Source: Odontesthes bonariensis
Taxonomy: Eukaryota > Chordata > Actinopteri > Atheriniformes > Atherinopsidae
Length of the DNA stretch: 64,000 bases
Direction: 5' to 3'
Assembly (NCBI RefSeq): GCF_027942865.1
Contig: NC_134509.1
Coordinates: 5,295,754-5,359,753 of the forward strand
Position numbers and translations under genes: made by a program. The notes beneath the pieces were generated by a model, which had not been told where the DNA came from, did not search any database, and saw only the letters and a list, made by a program, of their open reading frames with translations. How positions within the stretch are numbered: the stretch's first letter is position 1; each line of letters starts with the position of its first letter. This document shows positions 22,901 through 31,950 of the stretch, piece after piece.

Positions 22901-25900
22901 TCTCGGACATGTAGCAGCTAGCGTGGAAGCTAACGGGGGCCCAACGCAGCTTAACATCCAAGATTCTATATACTGTGTTTTCATGCATGCTACATTCAGA
23001 TTTCAAATAGGGATATGTTCTGTGTTTGTTGAAATATTGTTGAAAATGTTCATTTTCTAAAGGATAAAGTATATGCGATTAATTTCAAAGCCTGTAGTTA
23101 AAGGATAAGACCGGTTTTTTGACATTGGGCCCTTGATTTCACATTATAACATGATGTTCTACTCACCCCTGCTTGTTGTTGGTCATTTGGAGCTGTTCCG
23201 AAGATATTCGAGAGGCGTCTGGCTGCTCTCTTGAGATATTCGGCCATGAAACGGTTTCCTATGGGCAAGCTCATACAGGCACAAACTATGCTGTTTATAA
23301 TTTATTAATTACTCTACACTAGCACTGATAACGTGGAGGTGCGTCGCTTACTTAAAAAAATCCGGGTTATTGTAATTTTGATTTTTTTGTCGTAAAGTGG
23401 GTGTTACTGACGTCATCGTCGTGCTACTGCCACAGGCAGCCCACAGACCTGCTGCCTATTTATTCATTCGGCTAAAATTCAAAATTAGTAACCTGGATTT
23501 TTTTAAGTAAGCGACGCACCTCCACGTTATCAGTGCTGGTGTAGAGTAATTAATAAATTATAAACAGCATAGTTTGTACCTGTATAAGCTTGCCCATAGG
23601 AAACCGTTTCATGGCCGAATATCTCAAGAGAGCAGCCGGACGCCTCGCGAATATCTTCGGAACAGCTCCAAATGACCAACAACAAGCAGGGGTGAGTAGA
23701 ACATCATGTTATAATGTGAAATCAAGGGCCCAATGTCAAAAAACCGGTCTTATCCTTTAAAGCTATGGTAGGTAATCCTAGAGAGCTAGCAAGAGAGCTA
23801 GCAAGATTCGAAAGTGTCCACTCCTCTAAGCTCCACCCCCCCCTCCCCATTCCGTCAGTGCTTCATCCAAAGCCGGTGGAACCGCATGCGCACATGGAGC
23901 AGGGAGCCGGCAGAGGGGGGCGTAGGCAGAAAGCAGAGGCATCTGATTGGTTTTTTGTAGGCGACCAATCCGAGATCAGCGGGACGCTGATCTCGGATTG
24001 GTCAGCTTTTTCTCAGTCCTGCAGCTGCCACAGAGGTCTGATTATTTTCGTCCCTTTTTCTAAATACATCTTGTATAGATTTCTCTCAGGATAGACGGAC
24101 CATTTCACCCAGTATTACAAAATGTGTTTCTGAACAGGATTACCTACCATGTCTTTAACTCGATTAAAAATTTTAATCGAGTCACAGCCCTAATAAATAC
24201 ATAAACACAATGCAATAAAATAAGATAAGATTAAAAATAAATAAATAAAATAGAATAAAAGAAATTAAAATGTTTTGCCAAGTATCTACATAAGCTTGAT
24301 TAGAAGCCAGGGAGAAAAGGTGTGTTTTTAAACCTCAAAAGATCCTGCAGATCGGATGTGCCAGGGCAGGTTATTCCAGAGCCTAGGGCCCGCCGCCACA
24401 AAGGCTCGCTCACCTTTGGTTTTTAGTTTTTTTTTTTTAGGGGCGACCAGTGGCAGCTGATTAGAGGATCTCAGTGTTCTGGCGGGGGTGTGGATATTAA
24501 GGAGCTCAATCAAATACTGGGGGGACTAGGCCATTAAGAGTTTTAAAAACAAACAATAAGATTTTAAAATCTATTCTAAAAGCAACTGGGAGCCAGTGCA
24601 GCGAAGCCAGGACAGGGGATATGTGGTCACGCTTGCGTCTGCCAGTGAGGAGACGGGCAGCTGCGTTTTGTACCAACTGCAGGCGGTGCAAGAGTGAGTG
24701 ATCCAGGCCAAAATAAAGAGAATTACAGTAATCCAATCTCGTGTTAATAAAAGCATGGATTACAGTCTCCACATCTCTACGTGGCAGGTATCCTTTACTT
24801 TAGATAAAATTCTCAAATGGTAAAAAACGTTTTTCACGACTGAGCTAACCTGGCGATCAAATTTCAGCCTGTCATCAAATATTAAACCAAATTTTTTTTA
24901 AGTGGGATTTTGTAATTAGATTGTTTTTTTTTTCATGACATGTAAATTTGTTTATTCTTAATATTAATAATATGCTGTTACTACTATTCTCCCAGTATTC
25001 AGCAGGACTTCAAGCTCTCTCTCAAAGTTTAACTGTTGAATGTTGTGTGAAATAGGTGACAAGATTGTTATTTTTTTTCCCCATCTCATCAAAAGAAGCT
25101 GATAAAGTTTAAGACATGAGGTGTATTTTCCTGACTTACCTGGGGATGGTCTGAATTATGAAGATGTCTTGTCCACGGACAGATTCTTTCAAATTCACTC
25201 TAGTCTCTGTAAAAGAAAAGAGAAAAACAATTGTTTGTTCAGATGAAAAAAAAAGACTCCAAATCCCACTTTATCAGATACATTCAATCTGAAATTGAGT
25301 TATCTGGGCATCAGTTTTACCTGTATTTGACTCTTGATAAACTGCTGACTTGCCCAACTCCACACCCAAGCGTCTGGGAAAATGAAAAGTCAAAGACAGT
25401 TAACACACAAACGCCTTTATACGTTCTATTCATTGACCTGTGCGAAAGTTCTACCATCTACCAAACAAATATTTTTTTACCATGGTGTTCATGCAGAAGC
25501 ACCAACTCAACCACAAAACAGCATTTTAATGTTAAGAAGAAGCATTAGTTTTGATAAATAATATAGACATGGGGTCATTTAAACGGGTGAAACAATGAGT
25601 TGATTAAGAAACAAAATTTTTCTACATTTTGATCCGTCATTTGAATCATTTCTCCTGGGTGGAAAATTGATAATATTCAAGTTTAGTGTTTAACAGTTGA
25701 TTGCATCAAGCATGAACAACACAAAACAATAATACAGGAGAATATTGTGAAAATAATGTTCTTCACATCCCTAAAACTTATCTGAACAGCTGCCATCTAC
25801 TATTATGACCACAATGCTTTGAAGTAGAGTAATTACAGAAGTGTAGTTCGTAGATCCTAGTTGTGAATAAGACGAAGCTCTAAAAACTTTTAAAATGCAA

Positions 25901-27777
25901 CACAGTTTCTAGCCTGGATAGTACGTTTTCTACACACCACATCATGTAAAATATTGTAAAATATATTTTTTTTTTAAAACGACAAGTACAGCAGTAAAGG
26001 AAAACAACAAGTACAACTTTAGAAAACAGCCCAGTCATCATAAGTGTGTCACAGTAAACATTCAGAACGGTATTCATTAACATTTTCTGTGTGCTCATGC
26101 TGTTATTTAACCTTTGCTCCACGTGAAAATTCCACTCGACAGCAAAATGGGCACATAATCTCCCCGGTAATGTTGCCAAACATTCAGACCTGATGAATAA
26201 TAAGCTCCCCCCTCCCCCAACCAACCGCACCAAAAAAAACAAAAGTAGGTAGTGCAGCTGACAAGTCAGCAGGGTTAGGAAAAACATGACTACTCACTGA
26301 TGTCAGTAAGAGAAAATGTATATGTTTTATCTAGTGTACCATAACCATTTAAATGCATCACGAATCACAGCCTACAACACATAGCTGCCACAGTAACATC
26401 TGGGTACAGTATCTCTGCTCTGCTTACACCCTTCACCAAAAAAAGCCCCTGAAGAGTATGTTCCTTTGATCACAACATGTGCCACTGAAAATATGTGGCA
26501 TTAAATGAATCACTAACATCAGAGGTAATAAAAATAAATCCCTCATCTTCACTGTACTTGTGTTGTGAGCAGTGCTTACAAATCTCTTCTGAAAGCTTTA
26601 CCATAGTAGATAAATATAGATCATTCTTGACAAACAGAATGAGAAATGGGTTAATAATTATACTCTGACTATTCTCAGATTGGAAAAGCAACTGAAAAAG
26701 ACTCCAAGTGGCATCAAAACTAACAATTGTTCAGTACGGTTGGAGAAATGCAGGCTTAGTTAAAAATGTAACTGTGGGCAAATATACAAGCAAACTAAAC
26801 TAAATGATATGCAAATATAGTTTCACAGCAGGTCATCGGTCAGCATCGTATTTTTGATACATGGACACAGAAAATAGTAAAAGGCTGAGTAGGCAGTCTA
26901 ACTCGTGCAGTTCGATCACTCAAAGTAATGATGACTAAGGCATGTGTAAGAATAACATTTTAACATTTAACAATAACATTGCCTTTTGAACTCTGCTCCC
27001 CAATCTCTCCTCCCAAATCTGTCAATATAGATGTATATAATACCACTGCACTTTAATCCGTATATTTATTTGTATTTCATTGCACTGCATTTCATTAATC
27101 TGTAATTATTCATCTGTAAAAATGCACTATTTATTATTACTGCTATTTGCACTTCTGGTGAGATGCCAAAACCTACTTTTCGTTATGCTACATGTGTAAT
27201 GACAATAAAGTTGAATCTCATCTCATCTCATCTCAACATTTTAGTTTAAGTGATAAGACTTTCCGGTGCAGTCTTCAGATCACAATTCACCCCAAAACCT
27301 GTGTGGTGTTAGTTCAAGACATGATCCACTCGTGCTTTAGTTATAATTTATGCAATTTTATCAGTAGCTTATGTGTCATGTTTCCATCCAACTAATGTTG
27401 CAGAGAATGCGTTTCATCACTGTTTGTTATGCCACAACACCAAAGATTTCCTTTTTGTAAGACTCCACCTTAATGCACTGATTCATAACACCAGCTCCCT
27501 CAGGTCACCTGCTGCAGACTCCCACGTGCACCGTCAGAAACAGAAACATGGCAGGTAACGTGGACGTGGCAACTATTGAGATTACAAACACTACTGCTGT
27601 CTACATCATTATTATCTCAATACAAATAATACAAATTAAATCCCATGCATGTACGTGATGTATACGACTACAATTATACTCAAACCTTACTTACTCTGTT
27701 ATCTTCTTAGCCAGCTCGGTGCAGGCGGTGGTGGAATTGGCAGAAAAAACACGGTAGCCGGTTCTTGAAATGTTCAT
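13774..27777 (-). CDS. prpsap1: Phosphoribosyl pyrophosphate synthetase-associated protein 1 (ten exons)
   Basis: Ten minus-strand exons join in frame to 356 codons plus stop, the same length I recall for mammalian PRPSAP1. The product is the 39-kDa-type associated protein that binds PRPS1/PRPS2 in the cytosolic PRPP synthetase complex and restrains it; it is regarded as catalytically inactive. The N-terminal PRPP-synthetase-like domain spans about residues 5-125 ([12 protein letters not shown], then [14 protein letters not shown]). The C-terminal domain follows ([12 protein letters not shown], then [20 protein letters not shown] across exons 8-9). Exon 7 holds the extra [13 protein letters not shown]-type segment that replaces the PRPS catalytic flexible loop. 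The start is ATG at 27777 (MNISRTG); an in-frame ATG two codons upstream (27783) is an alternative. N-terminal residues and the [12 protein letters not shown] junction favour PRPSAP1 over PRPSAP2. Intron 3 is a transposon nest. Confidence 0.96.
14595..14741 (-). CDS. prpsap1: prpsap1 coding exon 9
   Basis: A 147-bp exon, exactly 49 codons, starting [20 protein letters not shown] and ending IEESAIDE. The donor is GTAAAA. It carries the acidic DDIIDD stretch. Confidence 0.95.
15145..15215 (-). CDS. prpsap1: prpsap1 coding exon 8
   Basis: A 71-bp exon reading [18 protein letters not shown] and IAIIV, the first half of the PRPP-binding-loop region. The donor is GTAAGA. Confidence 0.95.
17878..18023 (-). 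CDS. prpsap1: prpsap1 coding exon 7
   Basis: A 146-bp exon reading [19 protein letters not shown] and then the PRPSAP-specific insert ([20 protein letters not shown]). It ends at a GTAAGA donor. Confidence 0.94.
18647..18702 (-). CDS. prpsap1: prpsap1 coding exon 6
   Basis: A 56-bp exon reading [18 protein letters not shown], with a CAG acceptor and a GTAACT donor. It is too short to stand out as an open frame on its own. Confidence 0.92.
18828..18943 (-). CDS. prpsap1: prpsap1 coding exon 5
   Basis: A 116-bp exon reading [18 protein letters not shown] through [11 protein letters not shown]. The donor GTTAGG is weak, but frame and protein continuity place it firmly. Confidence 0.93.
19487..20008. 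mobile_element. Possible TTAA-flanked element in prpsap1 intron 4
   Basis: GC- and CpG-rich sequence unlike the flanking intron is bracketed by TTAA at 19487 and 20005. The right terminus (GCATAGCATGTCTTTAA) resembles the right end of the MITE at 23757-24158. The left terminus shares only TTAAAG with it, so the boundary is uncertain. No transposase frame is visible. Confidence 0.35.
20267..20439 (-). CDS. prpsap1: prpsap1 coding exon 4
   Basis: A 173-bp exon covering [19 protein letters not shown] and [20 protein letters not shown] through [10 protein letters not shown]. It ends at a GTAAGG donor. Confidence 0.95.
21177..21964 (+). mobile_element. PIF/Harbinger element, internally deleted
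   Basis: The terminal inverted repeats are GGCTTCATTTACACTG (left) and the complement of GGCTACATTTACACTG (right), one mismatch in 16. They are flanked by TTA at 21174-21176 and 21965-21967, the TWA-type duplication expected of Harbinger. Subterminal ATCCGAT-type motifs recur near both ends. The 788-bp element encloses the start of a HARBI1-like nuclease frame that then runs straight into subterminal repeat sequence, so the catalytic part is deleted. It sits in intron 3 of prpsap1. Confidence 0.9.
21368..21820 (+). pseudogene. HARBI1-like transposase, N-terminal fragment
   Basis: A 150-codon frame from ATG. Residues from about 55 to 120 ([38 protein letters not shown]) match the N-terminal region of Harbinger nucleases. 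The last 25 or so residues come from subterminal repeat sequence. The catalytic acidic residues normally downstream are absent, so the product cannot be an active nuclease. Confidence 0.85.
22068..22082 (+). repeat. CA microsatellite
   Basis: A short uninterrupted CA run in intron 3 of prpsap1. Confidence 0.8.
22336..22360 (+). repeat. Poly-T run (25)
   Basis: An uninterrupted run of 25 T inside the hAT-like element. Confidence 0.85.
23098..23760. mobile_element. 663-bp TTAA foldback MITE, copy 2
   Basis: Same family and same 663-bp length as the copy at 6974-7636. TTAA lies at 23098-23101 and 23757-23760, 272-bp inverted arms at 23098-23369 and 23489-23760, and a 119-bp loop at 23370-23488. 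The loop is the reverse complement of the loop in copy 1, so the two copies are in opposite orientation. It interrupts the hAT-like element. Confidence 0.85.
23757..24158. mobile_element. 402-bp TTAA MITE abutting the foldback element
   Basis: It starts TTAAAGCTATGGTAGGTAATCC. Its end reads, as reverse complement, TTAAAGACATGGTAGGTAATCC, giving 22-bp terminal inverted repeats with two mismatches and TTAA at both ends. It shares the TTAA at 23757-23760 with the foldback element. The interior is GC-rich and contains a perfect 19-bp hairpin at 23963-24003. Confidence 0.75.
23963..24003. repeat. Perfect 19-bp hairpin with 3-nt loop
   Basis: Arms at 23963-23981 and 23985-24003 are exact inverted copies (GACCAATCCGAGATCAGCG) around GGA. 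It lies inside the 402-bp TTAA MITE. Confidence 0.9.
24194..24890 (-). pseudogene. L2-like LINE reverse transcriptase, C-terminal fragment
   Basis: Minus-strand translation gives motifs of the region after the reverse transcriptase catalytic core of L2/CR1-type LINEs: [48 protein letters not shown], and in another frame [21 protein letters not shown] frameshift near 24.51 kb joins the two frames. Catalytic motifs and the usual 3' tail are missing, and the fragment ends abruptly at the hAT-like element. It is dead and lies in prpsap1 intron 3. Confidence 0.85.
25140..25206 (-). CDS. prpsap1: prpsap1 coding exon 3
   Basis: A 67-bp exon reading [20 protein letters not shown] with an ACAG acceptor and a GTAAGT donor. 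It follows exon 2 after only 114 bp of intron. Confidence 0.93.
25321..25373 (-). CDS. prpsap1: prpsap1 coding exon 2
   Basis: A 53-bp exon reading [17 protein letters not shown], flanked by a CAG acceptor and a GTAAAA donor. The frame continues from exon 1 (GA + A). Confidence 0.92.
27000..27236 (+). repeat. LINE 3' UTR/tail with (TCTCA)n
   Basis: The sequence includes ATGACAATAAAGTTGAATCT followed by tandem TCTCA units, a common layout of fish non-LTR retrotransposon 3' ends. No coding part is attached. It lies in intron 1 of prpsap1. Confidence 0.6.
27695..27777 (-). CDS. prpsap1: prpsap1 coding exon 1
   Basis: Codes residues 1-28 and begins [16 protein letters not shown]. It ends at a strong GTAAGTAAGG donor with two bases of a split codon. 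Confidence 0.93.
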
Positions 27778-28110
27778 TTTCATGTAACCATACGACAACT
27801 TTGTAGTTTGAGAGTAAGAAACCAGAGACCTGTGACCCCCAAAACGCCTAATGGGCATGGTGCATTTAACTCCACGGGGAAAAATGCGGTTACCCTTTCC
27901 CTGATTCGTCACAATCGCACGTTGATATGAAGACGAAGCCTAAACAAATGCAAACACTGGAACTGTTCCAACTACTCAACACTGTATGTAAACTAAAGAA
28001 CGCAAAAGGCACGTGCTCCACGTTTCACGTCAAAAAACAACACGTCGGTGCTGGCGAGGTCAACGAGCACCTTGGAATTTACCTGTGACACGAAATAGCC
28101 CAAACTACAA
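27778..28110 (-). promoter_or_regulatory. prpsap1: Probable prpsap1 5' UTR and promoter region
   Basis: Sequence immediately upstream of the start codon, with more CG dinucleotides than neighbouring sequence. No TATA box is evident. The frame remains open upstream as far as 27912 but without an upstream ATG in good context other than 27783. The transcription start is not determinable. Confidence 0.35.
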
Positions 28111-28504
28111 CAAAACCGTCAGCAGATGAAAAACTGAGCTGTGTTTGTTTCCATGCGGTCATGTCTCTTTTAGCATCCGAGATAGACACAGTTTTTTACT
28201 TCAGTTTTTATCTCGAAATAAACTGCAAGGTACAACAGGCACAATACTGTGCACAGCTACAACCTACGAAACTCAAAACTCCTTAAGTGAATTTCAAATG
28301 TGGTTACCACTCAGTTTGTAGCATTGCTATCGCAGCTCGGGGAAAAAAAAAACGCTACCAGCGCACGTTCATTGGATTAATGAAAAGAGAGACTGACGTT
28401 CAAGAGAACCAATCGGAGTCGAGATTGAAACAGGAGCAACACAGCTCACCAATCAGAGTGTGTCTTTTCTATGACGTAATATTAATGCGCAACGACCAAA
28501 CCAA

Positions 28505-28523
28505 ACTTCGTTGTTTTTTTTTT
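28505..28523 (+). repeat. Target-site duplication, left copy
   Basis: An exact 19-bp match to 28873-28891 on the other side of the retroposon. Confidence 0.85.
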
Positions 28524-28661
28524 GTTTTTTTTTATACAACTTTATTTTGCTTTACAAGATACAAAAACAGTGCAAAAACATGACAAGTATCATTAATAAT
28601 AAATGAAGAACAAATAAGCATACCAAAATAAATACATACATAAGTAGTTTAAATAATAAAT

Positions 28662-28722
<61 letters not shown>

Positions 28723-28872
28723 ACCAGGGGACATGAACAATGAGGATTGCAAAGTGGGAGACTAGATTTATAGTTTTGATAGCTTTCTTGTTATTAGAGG
28801 AGGAAATTGACTTGAAATACATCTGGAGTTCTATCATGAAAGCACAAAAATTGGGTTTCACTTTGGAGGCAT
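28524..28872 (-). mobile_element. 5'-truncated L1-like retroposon with 19-bp TSD
   Basis: The 19-mer ACTTCGTTGTTTTTTTTTT occurs exactly at 28505-28523 and 28873-28891 and flanks this 349-bp insert. On the minus strand the insert ends with AATAAAGTTGTAT and an A-tract, the hallmark of target-primed reverse transcription. Its start translates to a basic peptide containing NKKAIKT, suggestive of an L1-type ORF2 C-terminus. It contains a GA/CT microsatellite. It lies about 0.75 kb upstream of the prpsap1 start codon. Confidence 0.75.
28664..28719 (+). repeat. (GA)n microsatellite
   Basis: About 28 uninterrupted GA units, inside the L1-like retroposon. Confidence 0.95.
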
Positions 28873-28891
28873 ACTTCGTTGTTTTTTTTTT
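28873..28891 (+). repeat. Target-site duplication, right copy
   Basis: An exact 19-bp match to 28505-28523. Confidence 0.85.
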
Positions 28892-29579
28892 AAGTGGGGT
28901 TGTGTGACGTACTTATGAGTAGTCCAGTGCTTTATTATAGAGCCTATTTACCCCGCTCTGTTTAGTACCTTACGTGCAGCAGGCAGGGGGCAGGTCATTC
29001 TCTGTAGAAGAGGGGAAGAATGCACATGAGGGGGCCATTAAGAGGGAATTTTAACCATTCAAAAAAGTCAAACCTAAAAAAATTACTAGCATGAAACGCC
29101 GACAACTTAAAGGGATGTTTAGTTACACAGAAATTCCACAGAAGTAGAAAAATCTATTGCACTCAACATCATTAGATATGCATGATTTTTACTATTTCAT
29201 TCCTCGCTTCAAAGTTGAGATAACCACGTAAGATAACTGATCTGACAGCCCCAGAATGAAAATATATCACGTCACATTATCAGTAAAACCTAGGAGTGGA
29301 TCTCAGCTGCTGCAGTCAGCACAGTGCACCTGTAGCGCCAGGTGTCAGACAAGATTTCGTACCAGAAAGCTTTATCAAATTGGCACTGCGCTGCCTAAAG
29401 TCGAACGCACCTAAAGCAAAGAAACCAACCCAGAATTCAATTCGGCAACACAAGATGAAGTGAATATTTGCGTTGTAACTTTTACAGCAAATGCTGACAA
29501 GTGTTACATTTTAATTCATATTTTATATTCCATCATGTAGAAAGAGACATGAAGATAAAGAACCAGTTTATCATTCTGT

Positions 29580-30080
29580 ACCTGAGGGTCCCACAGGATA
29601 TTTGCTCTGTCACTCTCCACCACTTCTGGAGGTATCTTGCACTGTGACCTTGACTTCTAACCCATACTTTGTACAGATGCCCCTGTACAGATTCTGGATA
29701 GTGGCTCTAACATTCCCTAGCCCCTGTCCCCTCTCCTTCTCCTTGGTTTACAGCGTCAGCGTGCTGGACTTGCGGTGAAACCCACCGTGCATTTTGAGTG
29801 CTTTCTTGTCTTGATATCAGTGGCTTCTACAGTATCTCCTTCTTTGACTCGGTTATCAGGGAGGTTATCTGATAACCAGCAGGGCTTATGTGTTGAAGTC
29901 TGAGTCTTTTTCTTACCACTCAGCGGACTCCTCAGGACCTGCTCTCCAATTTGTAGGTACTCGGTTGTGGCCTCTTTATGGTTGTCATTTGCCAGAGGGA
30001 CACCGAGGTATTTGTAGCTGTCCTTAACATCTGCTATGTTGCCGTCTGGTAGTTCAACGTCTTGAGTTGTGATAGTCTTG
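29580..30080 (-). pseudogene. R4/Dong-like LINE fragment, decayed
   Basis: Minus-strand reading, with frame changes, gives YKYLGVPLANDNHKEATTEY, then ATDIKTRKHSKCTV, then ICTKYGLEVKVTVQDT. These resemble the region downstream of the reverse transcriptase in fish Dong/R4-clade LINEs. Internal deletions and stops make it non-functional. Confidence 0.65.
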
Positions 30081-31589
30081 CCAGTATAAAGTACAAGTGC
30101 TTAGTAATCAAACACAGCAATTTCAGTCAATGAAATTAAATGAAAAATATTTTATTCATCTTAATGGAAAATTACATTGTTGCAGTATTTTCAACCATCA
30201 TTTTATTCTCTCATTGTGCATGGTTGGTGCTGCTAGCAGTTAAGTATCGTCCTGTATCGTTTTGTTAAGTATGCAGGAGAGTTTCTGCGTGCCTCTGGCT
30301 TCGAGCGATGCTGCTGTCCTAACAGACGGCTCTTTACTCAACTAACAGGTCTGCTACTTCTGTTGGTGACTTGTGAGGAAGGGAATTTATCAACTTTGCA
30401 AGAGACACAAAGTGATCCTGTCCACCAGATCTCTACACCTTAGACACTGTGTCACACCCATGTCTGCATTCTGTTTCTTAGATGACAACTGAGGAACTGC
30501 CGTACTTTCAAATCCTCATTCAGACTAAGCAACTGCAGGTGTCTATAAGCATTCAAAAGAATGAGATCTGAGCAGTTCATTTAGGCAAATATTGACGATG
30601 CAGTTACATTAAGTTTTACAGCTGCTGGAGAAGTAGCCAGCAAACATACCCTCTTTCAGTCGCATGACAAATTTAACAAGCATGGCTTTGGAAAATGAGG
30701 AAACAGCAACACTCAAAGAAAAAGCACAAATGCACGGAGAAAACTTGCAAAATGCACACAAAAAGGCCCCAGTCAGTCAACAGGTTGGACCCAGAACCTT
30801 ATTTCTCTTCATTCTTCCTTCAGTTCCGATGAGTCTCCAGGTCCTTAAAAAATGGCCTTAACCTTTTTCTTCTTTTAGTGGATGTATGAATATGCTAATT
30901 GTTCTCTGCCCAGTAAACCGCCCACCAGCAGATAATACTATCTACTTGAATCTGCTTCATTGTGCAATGGCCAATTCTAATATTGGGCTAATTCAGATGT
31001 GCACGTCTCAACCAGAGAGGGATTCTTAAGAATAGGAAGAGCTGATTATTCAAGATTGCCAGAGTACCAGAATGGAAATGTACCCATTTATTTCACTTAC
31101 AGTGTTATCAGCCACACTGCTGATGGATGATTTTTCCCATGATATCTCTACTGAGAATATAAAAAACATCTTAAGGGCACGTTAACAAGGTTAAAAACTT
31201 AATTTATATCACTTAAATGTTCTTGCATCCTTACCCTGAACACCTCAAATTTATTGAGTGAGTCTACAGAGTGCTTTGGACTTAATACTTGACATCAAGA
31301 TCAAGATTAATGCAACTGTCCTTATTCAGCCTGAGGCTATAAAACAGAATGCAAGAGCCAGTCAGCTCTATGCTGCTCACACAAAAACACAGATATCTAG
31401 ATGGGTTCCAGTAAAATGTTCACTATTGCTCTCATGTTGAGGCATACAAAAACGTGGCAGGGGATTAACTTTCTTAGGTTACCTTAGAAAGTGCTCGGTG
31501 TGCAGTCATGGGTGTCCAGAGTGAAAATGAAAAAAGGCTCCTATGTTGAGGAGAGGAAGTGTGACAGCCAATCCAAACTGACCAATATA

Positions 31590-31950
31590 TTTAGTTGCAG
31601 AGTGTGGTACTTAAGCTCAGACTAGAATCAATCAGTTTCATGAGGGAGATACAACTGAATGAGCAGAAATCAACAAACAGCATTCTTGATATAGGAGTTA
31701 TTTTCGAGGTGTGTTCAGAGTAAATGGAGGGCAATGGAAATGGTCCAGATGGTCTTAGATGCAAACTGTCGAGTGTCCAGGCGGGTTGGGATGTTGTCTT
31801 TGATGTACGTCCCAGCCAGCCTGGACTCTCAGCAATTTGCACTGCCGTAGGGCGACAGTAGTTTATACTCGACAGTAAAGATTTAAAAGATACAGGGACG
31901 ACGGTGGCTGACTTGAAGCAGGTAGGAAAGCTTTCCTTTGTTTTCACTGC
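31590..31950 (-). pseudogene. LINE reverse transcriptase fragment, heavily decayed
   Basis: Minus-strand frames give CFKSATVVPVSFKS near 31.9 kb and, in another frame, LDTRQFAFKTIWTISIAL, corresponding to the PVPKK...DYRPVAL and LDPLQFAYR motifs of non-LTR reverse transcriptases. Several stops and frameshifts are present. The clade is not resolved. Confidence 0.55.

Larger units (their letters stand above)
22241..24193. mobile_element. hAT-like element split by two TTAA insertions
   Basis: TTAGGGCTGGGAC at 22241-22253 is matched, one mismatch, by the inverted GTCACAGCCCTAA at 24181-24193. Inside are AT-rich GCGCGTTAATT / GATTAATT blocks and a 25-T run, typical of fish hAT-like non-autonomous elements. 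The body is interrupted at 23098-24158 by two TTAA elements. Removing them leaves about 890 bp. No 8-bp target duplication is clear, so the hAT label is tentative. Confidence 0.55.

Noticed and set aside
28664-28719. Short-period repeat considered as a CRISPR-like or coding repeat.
   Set aside because: It is a plain GA dinucleotide microsatellite without spacers.
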